The notes under the pieces: model-generated
Databases searched by the model: none
Seen by the model: the letters and a program-made list of their open reading frames with translations, nothing else
What the model was told of the DNA's origin: nothing
NCBI GenBank assembly: GCA_964352775.1
Contig: CAYGTK010000031.1
Span: forward strand, 1-25,692
Direction of reading: 5' to 3'
DNA: 25,692 nucleotides
DNA from: CAYGTK01 sp964352775
GTDB taxonomy: Bacteria; Bacteroidota; Bacteroidia; Chitinophagales; CAIOSU01
Shown: positions 6,782-14,904 of the stretch, piece by piece
Numbering within the stretch: position 1 is the first letter of the stretch
How the letters are laid out: each line of letters begins with the position of its first letter
Translations under genes and position numbers: made by a program

Positions 6782-9461
6782 AATAATTCAATACAGGAGC
6801 CAACCACCTTTCAGCAGTATTAAAGTCCATGCCTTTGCGGCTAGCGTAGTCTTCAACTTGGTCTTTGCCGATCTTACCAATGCCGAAGTATCTGGAACTC
6901 GGATTGGCAAAATACCAACCACTTACAGATGCTGTAGGGAACATAGCATAGCTTTCCGTTAAGGTAATGCCTGTGTGCTCTTCCGCATTTAGAAGCTCCC
7001 AAAGCATTCCTTTCTCGGTATGGTCTGGGCAAGCTGGGTAACCTGGTGCTGGGCGAATGCCTTGGTATTTTTCCTTTATCAGCTCATCATTAGCTAAGGC
7101 CTCTTCTGGCTGATAGCCCCAGAATTCTTTCCGGACCCGCTCATGCATGCGTTCGGCGAAAGCCTCCGCTAAACGGTCGGCCAATGCTTTTAGTAGAATA
7201 CTATTGTAATCGTCGTGGTCTTCCTCAAATGCTTTTACGCGAGCATCGATATTCAAACCAGCAGTTACGGCAAATGCCCCTATATAGTCAGTGTTTTCCG
7301 ACTCTTTTGGAGCCACGAAATCTGATAAGCAGAAATTGGGAAGGTCTTTAGCTTTTTTATTTTGCTGGCGAATGTGATGGAGTGTGGTTACTAGCTCTTT
7401 TCTAGTTTCATCAGTATACACTTCAATATCGTCACCAGTACTATTGGCAGGGTAGAAGCCAATAACGGCTTTTGCCTGCAACCATTTTTCGTCTACTATT
7501 CGTTTTAACATCACTTTGGCATCAGCATAAAGCTTAGTTGCTTCTTCACCCACTACATTATCCTTCAAAATTGCTGGATAGCGACCTGCCAATTCCCAAG
7601 TTTGGAAGAATGGTGTCCAGTCGATGTAATTGGTCAATTCTTCTAAAGAGTAATCATCAAACGCTTTTACACCCAAGAAACCAGGTTTAATTACCTCTGT
7701 ATTTTCCCAGTCTATTTCTACTTTATTTGCCTTAGCTTGTTCGTAAGGCAAGTATGTTTTAGCTGAACGCTGACTAGCGTGACGAACGCGCATTTCTTCA
7801 TATTCCGCCCGAACGTTCTTAACAAAGTTCTCTTTTTTATCACCCAATAAACTTTCAACTACAGGTACAGAGCGTGATGCGTCTAATACGTGAACGGTTT
7901 GGGCCTTGGTGTAGTGCTGCTCAATTTTAACAGCGGTGTGGATCTTAGAAGTAGTGGCGCCACCTATCAATAAAGGCACATCAAAACCACCCCTCTCCAA
8001 CTCCTTGGCCATGTGCACCATCTCATCTAATGAAGGTGTTATCAAACCACTTAGGCCAATTACGTCTACTTCATGCTCTCTGGCAGCTTCTAGTATTTTT
8101 TCTGGCGGCACCATTACGCCTATATCTACTATTTCGTAATTGTTACAGCCTAATACTACGCCTACAATGTTCTTACCAATATCGTGTACATCGCCTTTAA
8201 CGGTAGCTAGCAATATTTTTCCTGCGGAAGAAGACTCTCCCTCTTGCTTATCAGCTTCCAGATAGGGTAGGAGGTAGGCTACTGCCTTTTTCATTACCCT
8301 TGCGCTTTTCACTACTTGGGGAAGGAACATCTTACCAGCTCCAAAAAGGTCGCCCACCACATTCATGCCATCCATTAATGGACCTTCAATTACATGGAGT
8401 GGTCGTGCATGTTGCTGGCGTGCTTCTTCTACGTCTTCTACTATATAGTCTACTATACCTTTTACTAAAGCATGTTCTAATCGTTTGTTTACATGCTCTT
8501 CTCTCCAAGAGTTATCTACTACCCTCTTTTTCCCTTCCCCTACAAAGGTCTCGGCAAATTCAAGTAATCGTTCCGTAGCATCATCGCGACGATTGAGAAG
8601 TACATCCTCTACTCGCTCTAAAAGGTCTTTTGGTATATCATCGTATATCTCCAACATTGCTGGATTAACGATACCCATATCCATACCATCTTTAATCGCG
8701 TGGTAAAGGAATGCCGAGTGCATAGCTTCGCGAACTGGGTTATTTCCTCGGAAAGAGAACGATACGTTACTTACCCCACCGCTAACATGAGCTCCAGGTA
8801 GATTTTCGCGAATCCATTTCGTGGCACGGAAAAAATCGACGGCATAGTTGTTATGCTCAGGAATACCAGTAGCTACTGGAAATATATTCGGGTCGAAGAT
8901 GATGTCTTCAGGAGGAAAATTCACTTGGTCGACCAAGATGTCGTATGCACGTTTGCAGATGTCTATCCTACGTTCGTAGGTATCTGCTTGTCCCTTTTCG
9001 TCAAAAGCCATTACAATAGTTGCGGCACCATATCGGCGTACTAATTTGGCTTGACGAATGAACTCCTCTTCGCCTTCTTTCATACTGATGGAGTTCACAA
9101 TGGCTTTACCTTGCACACATTTCAAGCCTGCCTCTATCACACTCCATTTCGAGGAGTCGATCATGATGGGAATACGACAGATGTCAGGTTCAGCAGCTAT
9201 CAAGTTCAAAAACTTGACCATAGCCTCTTCGCTGTCAAGCATTCCCTCATCCATATTAATATCTATAACCTGTGCACCACCTTCTACTTGGTGACGGGCT
9301 ACGGATAGGGCTTCATCAAAGTCTCCTTCTTTAATGAGACGTAGGAATTTTTTTGACCCGGTAACATTGGTACGTTCCCCAATATTTACAAAATTGGAGG
9401 CTTTGGTGATTATCACCGGTTCTAATCCGCTAAGCTTTAATGGAGGTATGGTTGTACTCAA
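6780..9461 (-). CDS. metH: Methionine synthase, folate-, cobalamin- and AdoMet-binding part
   Basis: 893 residues from the TTG at 9461. With the upstream homocysteine-binding protein it makes methionine from homocysteine and methyltetrahydrofolate using methylcobalamin. Domains: pterin-binding barrel about 15-300 (NIGERTNVTGSKKF); cobalamin cap and Rossmann domain about 330-530, with the cobalt-ligand motif GDVHDIGKN near residue 423; and C-terminal reactivation domain about 560-893 with the AdoMet-binding RPAPGYPACPDHTEK near residue 803. An in-frame ATG exists at 9566, but it would add 35 residues read out of frame inside the upstream gene and unlike any MetH. TTG gives MSTTIPPLKLSGLEP, two bases after the upstream stop, implying translational coupling. 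Domain content equals E. coli MetH minus its N-terminal module. Confidence 0.95.
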   Translation of the reverse strand: MSTTIPPLKLSGLEPVIITKASNFVNIGERTNVTGSKKFLRLIKEGDFDEALSVARHQVEGGAQVIDINMDEGMLDSEEAMVKFLNLIAAEPDICRIPIMIDSSKWSVIEAGLKCVQGKAIVNSISMKEGEEEFIRQAKLVRRYGAATIVMAFDEKGQADTYERRIDICKRAYDILVDQVNFPPEDIIFDPNIFPVATGIPEHNNYAVDFFRATKWIRENLPGAHVSGGVSNVSFSFRGNNPVREAMHSAFLYHAIKDGMDMGIVNPAMLEIYDDIPKDLLERVEDVLLNRRDDATERLLEFAETFVGEGKKRVVDNSWREEHVNKRLEHALVKGIVDYIVEDVEEARQQHARPLHVIEGPLMDGMNVVGDLFGAGKMFLPQVVKSARVMKKAVAYLLPYLEADKQEGESSSAGKILLATVKGDVHDIGKNIVGVVLGCNNYEIVDIGVMVPPEKILEAAREHEVDVIGLSGLITPSLDEMVHMAKELERGGFDVPLLIGGATTSKIHTAVKIEQHYTKAQTVHVLDASRSVPVVESLLGDKKENFVKNVRAEYEEMRVRHASQRSAKTYLPYEQAKANKVEIDWENTEVIKPGFLGVKAFDDYSLEELTNYIDWTPFFQTWELAGRYPAILKDNVVGEEATKLYADAKVMLKRIVDEKWLQAKAVIGFYPANSTGDDIEVYTDETRKELVTTLHHIRQQNKKAKDLPNFCLSDFVAPKESENTDYIGAFAVTAGLNIDARVKAFEEDHDDYNSILLKALADRLAEAFAERMHERVRKEFWGYQPEEALANDELIKEKYQGIRPAPGYPACPDHTEKGMLWELLNAEEHTGITLTESYAMFPTASVSGWYFANPSSRYFGIGKIGKDQVEDYASRKGMDFNTAERWLAPVLNY

Positions 9462-9463
9462 GT

Positions 9464-10480
9464 TTATAGTGCTTCTGTGGGAGCAGCTTGCTCCGCATTT
9501 CGTGGTTGGTATTTCGCAGCCATATCTGCTATGGCCTTTATATGGTCGGGTGTAGTGCCGCAGCATCCACCAATTATGTTTATCAATCCTTCATCTAAGA
9601 ATACTTTGATCTGATCAGCCATTTGCTCAGGTGTTTCATCGTATTCCCCAAATTCATTTGGCAGGCCAGCATTTGGATGTGCGCTCACGAAGAAATCAGA
9701 CTTTTTAGAAAGCACTTGCAAGTAAGGGCGAAGCTGCTTCGCGCCTAGCGCACAATTCAATCCCACGCTAATTAGTGGGGCATGTGAAATAGAGATCAGG
9801 AAAGCTTCTGTAGTTTGTCCCGAAAGGGTTCGTCCGCTGGCATCGGTAATAGTACCTGATACCATAACGGGTATCTCTTTACCAATTTCTTCGAACAATT
9901 CCATTATTGCGAAAAGCGCTGCCTTAGCATTCAAGGTATCAAATACTGTTTCTACTAATAGCATATCTGAGCCACCATCCATTAGTGCTTGGGCTTGCTC
10001 TTTATAAGCTTGCTTTAGTTCGTCGAAGGTAACTGCCCTAAAACCAGGGTCGTTCACATCTGGTGATAAAGAGAGTGTTCTGTTGGTTGGCCCTATAGAT
10101 CCCGCAACAAACCTAGGTTTGTGTGGTTCTTTAGCGGTCATTTCATCGGCTGCCTCACGAGCTATTTTTGCAGACTGATAATTCAAGTCGTACACTAAAT
10201 GTTCTAAACCATAATCAGCTTGTGCAATAGTCGTCCCACTAAAGGTATTCGTCTCTGCAATATCAGCTCCAGCCTCGTAGTACAAGCGGTGGATGTCTTT
10301 AATAATATCAGGACGAGTGATAGATAAAAGGTCGTTGTTTCCCTTAAGGGGTTTGTCGTGATCTTTTAAGGCTTCATTCCTGAAATCCTCTTCCTCTAAC
10401 TTATGCCGTTGTATCATGGTACCCATGGCGCCATCTAGCACTAATATCCTGTCTTTCAGTATCTCTTGAATATTACTCAT
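9464..10480 (-). CDS. Homocysteine S-methyltransferase module of a split methionine synthase
   Basis: 338 residues forming the homocysteine-binding barrel that is the N-terminal domain of ordinary MetH. The zinc ligands are in place: Cys243 (GLNCALGA) and Cys306-Cys307 (GGCCGTTPDH), matching E. coli MetH Cys247, Cys310 and Cys311. The N-terminus LDGAMGTMIQRHKL and the segment ETNTFSGTT are also diagnostic. It is followed after 2 nt by the gene for the remaining modules, and the two lengths (338 + 893) add up to almost exactly one full-length MetH of about 1230 residues. The two proteins should therefore act as one enzyme, with the cobalamin module shuttling between subunits. Start ATG at 10480. 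A TAnnTTTG-like TAACTTTG sits just six bases before this ATG, probably too close to be the promoter. Confidence 0.94.
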   Translation of the reverse strand: MSNIQEILKDRILVLDGAMGTMIQRHKLEEEDFRNEALKDHDKPLKGNNDLLSITRPDIIKDIHRLYYEAGADIAETNTFSGTTIAQADYGLEHLVYDLNYQSAKIAREAADEMTAKEPHKPRFVAGSIGPTNRTLSLSPDVNDPGFRAVTFDELKQAYKEQAQALMDGGSDMLLVETVFDTLNAKAALFAIMELFEEIGKEIPVMVSGTITDASGRTLSGQTTEAFLISISHAPLISVGLNCALGAKQLRPYLQVLSKKSDFFVSAHPNAGLPNEFGEYDETPEQMADQIKVFLDEGLINIIGGCCGTTPDHIKAIADMAAKYQPRNAEQAAPTEAL

Positions 10481-10518
10481 TACTTACAAAGTTACGTAGG
10501 TGAACTGTAAAAGTGAAG

Positions 10519-12288
10519 CTATGCTACCGCTGACTTAGCGAATTGCATATCGTGAAGCTTCTTGTAAAAGCCATCTTGAAGAAGAAGCTCATCGTGTGTA
10601 CCTTCTTCCATTAAATTTCCCTTGTCTAGCACTAAGATCTTTTCAGCATGCTGAATGGTGCTTAATCGATGGGCAATAACAATAGATGTGCGGCCCTTTA
10701 CTAACTTCTCTATTGCTTGTTGGATAAGTATCTCACTCTCTGTATCTATGGAAGAAGTAGCTTCATCCAGTATCAATACTTTAGGGTCGAATACTAATGC
10801 ACGAATGAACGATATCAACTGGCGTTGGCCCATGGAAAGTGTACCCCCACGTTCCATTACCTGATGGTCGTAACCACCGGGCATTCGCTGGATAAAACCG
10901 TGTGCACCAACTGCTTTAGCTGCTTCAATGGCTTGCTCGCGGCTAATATTCGGGTCTTTCAAGGTGATGTTATCCAATATTGATCCCGAGAAAAGGAATA
11001 CATCTTGTAGAACTAAGCCAATGTTTCTTCTGAGGGAATACAACTCATAATCACGCACATCAATACCATCTACCTTAATAGTACCCTTCTGAATTTCGTA
11101 GAATCGATTAAGGATATTGATAACGGAAGATTTACCTGCGCCAGTTGCACCAACTATGGCTAAGGTCTCTCCCTTTTTCAGACTAAATGAGAGGTCTTTC
11201 AATACATACTGCTCCTCATTATAAGCGAACCAGACGTTCTCAAAGTCGATGTCGCCATTTATGTTTGCAGCTTTTATACCACCTTGGTTTTCGATGTGCT
11301 CGGTATTATCTAGCACGTTAAATACTCTATCACCAGCTACAATGCCCATTTGAAGGGTGTTGAACTTGTCTGCTAGCATCCGCAATGGACGGAAGGCCAT
11401 ATTAAGGTATAGAATGAAGGCGATCAACGTACCTACTGTGGTATAACCTTGTATAGCCTGATTAGAACCATACCAAACCATAAGAGCAATAGCACTAGCT
11501 AGTATCACCTCCACAAAAGGAAAAAAGATAGAATAGTACCAGATAGAACGTACATGAGCATCACGATGACCAGCATTAATGGTCTGAAATTTTTCCATCT
11601 CCATTTCTTCTGCATTAAAGATCTGGATGACCTTCATACCTGTTATGTGCTCTTGTAAAAAGGCGTTTAAACGAGAAACTTGTGTGCGAACTGTTTGAAA
11701 GGCTGATTTTATCTTCTCTTTAAATATATAGGTGCCATAGAGCATTACTGGGAAAGTGGCCAAACTTACCAAGGTCAATCGCCAATCAGTGTAGAACATT
11801 ATAGTTACAATAGCAGCTAGTGTAAGTAGATCAGCAATAATGGTGATGAAGCCTTGGGCAAAAACATCGTTAATAGTCTCTACATCATTAATGGTACGAG
11901 TGGTGGCGGTTCCAATAGGTGTTTTATCAAAGTATTGCAGTCGGCGACCGATCACGTGGTTGAATACACGCACCCTCAAGTTCTTTATAACCGACTGGCC
12001 TAGCCAGTTGGTTAGGTAGGTGAAAAAGTAACGGATCACACTTTCAACAAGGAGAATGATGATCAACAAGATGGTCATGTTCATTAAACCTTGCTCATCT
12101 AAATTGAGGATATACTTATCTACCGTTTGTTGGATGATGTATGGGCGAGCAGGAGAAATAAGCGCCATGAAAATAGCCATGGCCGTGGCTATGGTGAATT
12201 CTCTTTTAAAAGGCCTAGCTAAGCCTAATATCCTTTTGACCAGCTTAAGGTCGAACACATTTCCGTATGATTGTTTCTCGTTGCTCAA
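10519..12288 (-). CDS. MsbA/multidrug-type ABC exporter half-transporter (fused permease and ATPase)
   Basis: 589 residues. The N-terminal part (about 15-320) carries six membrane segments of the type I exporter fold; the C-terminal part (about 345-585) is the ATPase, with Walker A GATGAGKSS, Q-loop region NIGLVLQDVFLFSG, signature LSMGQ, Walker B VLILDEATS and switch His in IAHRLST. It should work as a homodimer in the inner membrane exporting a lipid or hydrophobic compound. The substrate cannot be read from sequence, since MsbA-like and drug exporters look alike. Signature LSMGQ replaces the usual LSGGQ, a common variant in this subfamily. The start is TTG at 12288, four bases after the truA stop; the next in-frame ATG lies inside the first membrane helix and would remove the cytoplasmic N-terminus. 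Confidence 0.93.
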   Translation of the reverse strand: MSNEKQSYGNVFDLKLVKRILGLARPFKREFTIATAMAIFMALISPARPYIIQQTVDKYILNLDEQGLMNMTILLIIILLVESVIRYFFTYLTNWLGQSVIKNLRVRVFNHVIGRRLQYFDKTPIGTATTRTINDVETINDVFAQGFITIIADLLTLAAIVTIMFYTDWRLTLVSLATFPVMLYGTYIFKEKIKSAFQTVRTQVSRLNAFLQEHITGMKVIQIFNAEEMEMEKFQTINAGHRDAHVRSIWYYSIFFPFVEVILASAIALMVWYGSNQAIQGYTTVGTLIAFILYLNMAFRPLRMLADKFNTLQMGIVAGDRVFNVLDNTEHIENQGGIKAANINGDIDFENVWFAYNEEQYVLKDLSFSLKKGETLAIVGATGAGKSSVINILNRFYEIQKGTIKVDGIDVRDYELYSLRRNIGLVLQDVFLFSGSILDNITLKDPNISREQAIEAAKAVGAHGFIQRMPGGYDHQVMERGGTLSMGQRQLISFIRALVFDPKVLILDEATSSIDTESEILIQQAIEKLVKGRTSIVIAHRLSTIQHAEKILVLDKGNLMEEGTHDELLLQDGFYKKLHDMQFAKSAVA

Positions 12289-12292
12289 GTGG

Positions 12293-13033
12293 CTAAAGGT
12301 AAGGGTACTCTACTTTCGATAAATACAATCCATGCCCTGGCACAGCTTGCAGGTAGGAAAACCGTTGCTCCTGTTGAATAGTTCGCTCCAACTCCTCTAA
12401 ACTTAACTTTCCCTGCCCAACTGTTAGGCAAGCGCCCACACACATACGAACCATACTTCTTAAGAAACGATCTGCCACAATGGTGAATCGCCATTGACCA
12501 TTGGCCAACTCTTCCCATTCCGATCGTCGTACATCACATATCGTTGTTTTGGCATCATGATTTATCCTGCAGAGGCTTTCAAACGACTTATTGCCGATCA
12601 ATACAGCCGCCGCCTTTTGAACTAATAGAAAGTCAGGCTTGGGAAATTGGTAACTGTAACTAGTATCTGCTAAGAAGGGGTCTTTCTTAAAGTGTATATA
12701 GTACTGATAGGTTCTCTCGGTAGCATCGTAGCGAGTATGAGCTTTCTCATCAACATTTATCAACCGATGTACGGCAATACCCTGAGGTAGCATTTTATTT
12801 AACTTAAACACTAATTGCTCACGAGGCTCCGATGTAGCATTAAAATGAAGGAAAAACTCACTAGCGTGAACACCAGTGTCAGTTCTTCCGCATCCAGTGG
12901 ATCTTATCTGTTCCCCAAATAGTTTGCCTAGTGCAGTGTTAACTTGCAATTGAACGGTATTAACATTGGGTTGTAATTGCCAACCATGAAATGGCAAGCC
13001 GTTATAGCTTATTTCAAGAAAGTATCTGCCCAA
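12293..13033 (-). CDS. truA: tRNA pseudouridine(38-40) synthase
   Basis: 246 residues. It converts uridines 38-40 in the anticodon stem-loop of tRNAs to pseudouridine. The catalytic Asp is Asp52 in GCGRTDTGVHA, and other family marks are RYFLEISYNG at the N-terminus, FHGWQLQPN, RTYQYYI and FLRSMVRMCVG near the C-terminus. Length is typical (E. coli 270). The start is TTG at 13033: upstream in frame there is a stop after seven codons with no ATG or GTG, and GRYFLEISYNG aligns with the first residues of known TruA. It begins 4 nt after the thiolase stop and ends 4 nt before the ABC transporter start, so the three are likely one operon. Confidence 0.96.
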   Translation of the reverse strand: MGRYFLEISYNGLPFHGWQLQPNVNTVQLQVNTALGKLFGEQIRSTGCGRTDTGVHASEFFLHFNATSEPREQLVFKLNKMLPQGIAVHRLINVDEKAHTRYDATERTYQYYIHFKKDPFLADTSYSYQFPKPDFLLVQKAAAVLIGNKSFESLCRINHDAKTTICDVRRSEWEELANGQWRFTIVADRFLRSMVRMCVGACLTVGQGKLSLEELERTIQQEQRFSYLQAVPGHGLYLSKVEYPYL

Positions 13034-13037
13034 ACCG

Positions 13038-14237
13038 TTAAACTTTCTCGTATATCACAGCTGCCCCTTGGCCTACCCCTATGCACATAGTTGCTAGGCC
13101 ATACTTTACATCGGGTCGTTTACCCATTTCGTGAAGTAGAGTTGTACTTATTCTTGCTCCTGAGCATCCAAGTGGGTGGCCCAATGCAATAGCTCCCCCA
13201 TTCACGTTCACTATTGCAGGGTCTAATTCCAAGTCGCGCATACAAGCGATGGACTGAGCGGCAAAGGCCTCATTCAATTCTGCCAAGCCAATATCTTTAA
13301 TGGACAGGCCTGCTCGCTTTAACGCTTTTCTAGTAGCTGGAACTGGCCCCACGCCCATACAGCTTGGTTCTACTCCAGCTATAGCTACTGACTTTACCCT
13401 TGCCATTGGCTTTAAGTTGTGCTTTTTCACTTGGTCTTCAGAAGCTATCAATAGAGCAGATGAACCATCGTTGATACCTGATGAGTTAGCGGCAGTAACT
13501 GAACCACCTGCTTTAAATGCAGGCTTCAAGCTGGCTAGCTTTTCCAATGGACTTAAGCGCGGATGCTCATCTTTATTAAAGATGATAGGGTCACCTTTAC
13601 GCTGAGGTATACTTACTGATACTAACTCCTCTGCGAATCTTCCCGTATCATGGGCAGTTTGGTACTTCTGTTGAGTATGATAAGCAAAGGCATCTTGATC
13701 TTCGCGGCTTACTCCCCATTGGTCGGCAACATTCTCTGCCGTTTCGCCCATGCTAAAGGGGTGGTAGAGTTCAGATAGACGTTTGTTTACAAATCGCCAA
13801 CCTATAGTAGTGTCATACACATCAGGTTTTCTGCTGAAAGCAGCATCAGGTTTAGCCATTACCCATGGGGCACGGCTCATACTTTCCACTCCTCCTGCTA
13901 TATATAGGTGTCCCTCATTCAACTCAATAGCTCTTGAAGCATCCATAATGGCTTGTAAGCCCGAAGCACAAAGTCTATTTACTGTAACCCCACCAACTGA
14001 TATTGGTAAGCCTGCCAATAGCAAGGCCATACGAGCTACATTCCTGTTGTCTTCCCCAGCTTGATTTGCTGCGCCGAATACTACATCTTCTATCTCTCCT
14101 AGATCTGCCCAAGCATTTCTTTCCATCAATGCTTTAATGGACAAAGCCGCTAGATCATCTGGACGAATGGAACTGAGGGTTCCGCCAAACTTGCCTATTG
14201 GTGTTCTAACTGCATCTATTATGTAAGCTTTTTCCAT
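13038..14237 (-). CDS. Thiolase (acetyl-CoA acyltransferase, 3-oxoadipyl-CoA thiolase-like)
   Basis: 399 residues. Thiolases split 3-ketoacyl-CoA with CoA, or run the reverse condensation, in the cytoplasm. The nucleophile is Cys90 (VNRLCASGLQA). The two other catalytic motifs are GHPLGCSGAR (His) and CIGVGQGAA (Cys) near the C-terminus, and NEAFAAQ is present. The stretch around KDEHPRLSPLEKLASLKPAF and VTAANSSGINDGSSA resembles PcaF/PaaJ-type 3-oxoadipyl-CoA thiolases more than biosynthetic PhaA enzymes. No other beta-oxidation or aromatic-degradation gene lies nearby, so the substrate is undecided. A longer frame opens at 14312, but MEKAYIIDAVRTPIGKFGG at 14237 is the family N-terminus, and the region upstream holds the divergent promoters. 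Confidence 0.93.
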   Translation of the reverse strand: MEKAYIIDAVRTPIGKFGGTLSSIRPDDLAALSIKALMERNAWADLGEIEDVVFGAANQAGEDNRNVARMALLLAGLPISVGGVTVNRLCASGLQAIMDASRAIELNEGHLYIAGGVESMSRAPWVMAKPDAAFSRKPDVYDTTIGWRFVNKRLSELYHPFSMGETAENVADQWGVSREDQDAFAYHTQQKYQTAHDTGRFAEELVSVSIPQRKGDPIIFNKDEHPRLSPLEKLASLKPAFKAGGSVTAANSSGINDGSSALLIASEDQVKKHNLKPMARVKSVAIAGVEPSCMGVGPVPATRKALKRAGLSIKDIGLAELNEAFAAQSIACMRDLELDPAIVNVNGGAIALGHPLGCSGARISTTLLHEMGKRPDVKYGLATMCIGVGQGAAVIYEKV

Positions 14238-14246
14238 TGCTATTGC

Positions 14247-14254
14247 TATTTTTG
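14247..14254 (+). promoter_or_regulatory. Candidate -7 box for the DUF4293 gene
   Basis: TATTTTTG fits TAnnTTTG exactly and lies 40 bases before the ATG at 14295, giving a leader of about 35 nt. No convincing -33 TTTG is present at the usual spacing. It lies back-to-back with the box on the opposite strand at 14264-14271. Confidence 0.4.
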
Positions 14255-14263
14255 CCGCGCTTA

Positions 14264-14271
14264 CAAAGCTA
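14264..14271 (-). promoter_or_regulatory. Candidate -7 box for the thiolase-truA-ABC transporter operon
   Basis: TAGCTTTG on the minus strand matches TAnnTTTG. It is 26 bases upstream of the thiolase ATG (14237), giving a leader of about 20 nt, and it would drive the tightly packed minus-strand run. The -33 element is not recognisable. The position supports the 14237 start, because the longer frame would run through this box. Confidence 0.42.
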
Positions 14272-14294
14272 AGTAATTGCCTTAAAGCTCGGTC

Positions 14295-14723
14295 ATGATA
14301 CAACGCATTCAATCAGTATATTGGTTCTTATCCATCATTTTGGTAACGGCCTCTCTATTTCTAAGCCAATTCAAGTTCGGTACAGAGGGAGGACACTTCC
14401 ACGGTAACGACTGTACTATATATATAGTAGTGGTAGCCCTTATCATTGTTTTTAGTGTAGGAGCTATCGGCTCATTTAAAGAAAGAAAACGCCAATTACA
14501 GTTAAGTTATGTAACACTCGCGCTTTACATAGTAGGCCATGTTCTGCTTTGGGGGCATTATTATTTGCTTACCCAAGGAGAACTACCCGCCCAATCTGGT
14601 GATGCTGTTGCCATCACTCCTTTTGTTTTTCTAATTACTGCAGCCTTATTAACTCACTTGCTTGCTATCCGTGGGGTTAAAAAAGACGAGAAGCTAATAA
14701 AGTCACTTGATCGTCTCCGTTAA
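14295..14723 (+). CDS. DUF4293 family membrane protein
   Basis: 142 residues with four predicted membrane helices (about 9-26, 45-62, 74-92, 106-124), a basic C-terminus, and the N-terminal pattern MIQRIQSVYWFLSIILVTAS that I associate with DUF4293, a small four-helix family found in Bacteroidota. No function is known. A loop after helix 1 holds FGTEGGHFHGNDC. It is transcribed divergently from the thiolase gene across a 57-bp gap. From memory, members of this family often lie near truA, an ABC exporter and rho in flavobacterial genomes; the first two are adjacent here. The ATG at 14295 is clear. Confidence 0.85.
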   Translation: MIQRIQSVYWFLSIILVTASLFLSQFKFGTEGGHFHGNDCTIYIVVVALIIVFSVGAIGSFKERKRQLQLSYVTLALYIVGHVLLWGHYYLLTQGELPAQSGDAVAITPFVFLITAALLTHLLAIRGVKKDEKLIKSLDRLR

Positions 14724-14772
14724 GTCTTTATTAATAAGCAACTTGTGATAGTTTATCGTTAAAAGTACCTTA

Positions 14773-14792
14773 AGTACAAGCTCAATTGTACT
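14773..14792. promoter_or_regulatory. Inverted repeat upstream of the chaperone-subunit-usher-like locus
   Basis: AGTACAA (14773-14779) and TTGTACT (14786-14792) form a perfect 7-bp inverted repeat with a 6-base spacer. A further GTAC lies at 14765. It sits in the 181-bp gap between the DUF4293 gene and the first gene of the secreted-protein operon, about 110 bases before that gene's ATG. It could be an operator for a dimeric regulator or a weak stem-loop. Another possible element in the gap is TATTCTTG (14867-14874), one mismatch from TAnnTTTG and about 30 bases before the ATG. Neither can be confirmed from sequence alone. Confidence 0.3.
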
Positions 14793-14904
14793 ACCAGACT
14801 TACGGTTCTGATATATCCACACTTAAAGCGTTGAAAAGCAGCTACTAGCACAATGTGCATATGACCTATTCTTGCTACCATACAAAAAGTGTGAGACCGA
14901 GAAT

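Noticed and set aside
9462..9566. N-terminal extension of the large metH gene from an ATG at 9566
   Set aside because: The added 35 residues are the alternative frame of the upstream gene's 3' end, are unlike any MetH, and the TTG at 9461 gives the family N-terminus.
10487..10494. TAACTTTG as promoter of the split methionine synthase genes
   Set aside because: It fits TAnnTTTG but is only six bases from the ATG and has no -33 element, so it may be chance; left out of the feature list.
14238..14312. Thiolase start at 14312
   Set aside because: It would overlap the divergent DUF4293 gene and run through the likely promoter; MEKAYIIDAVRTP at 14237 is the normal thiolase N-terminus.
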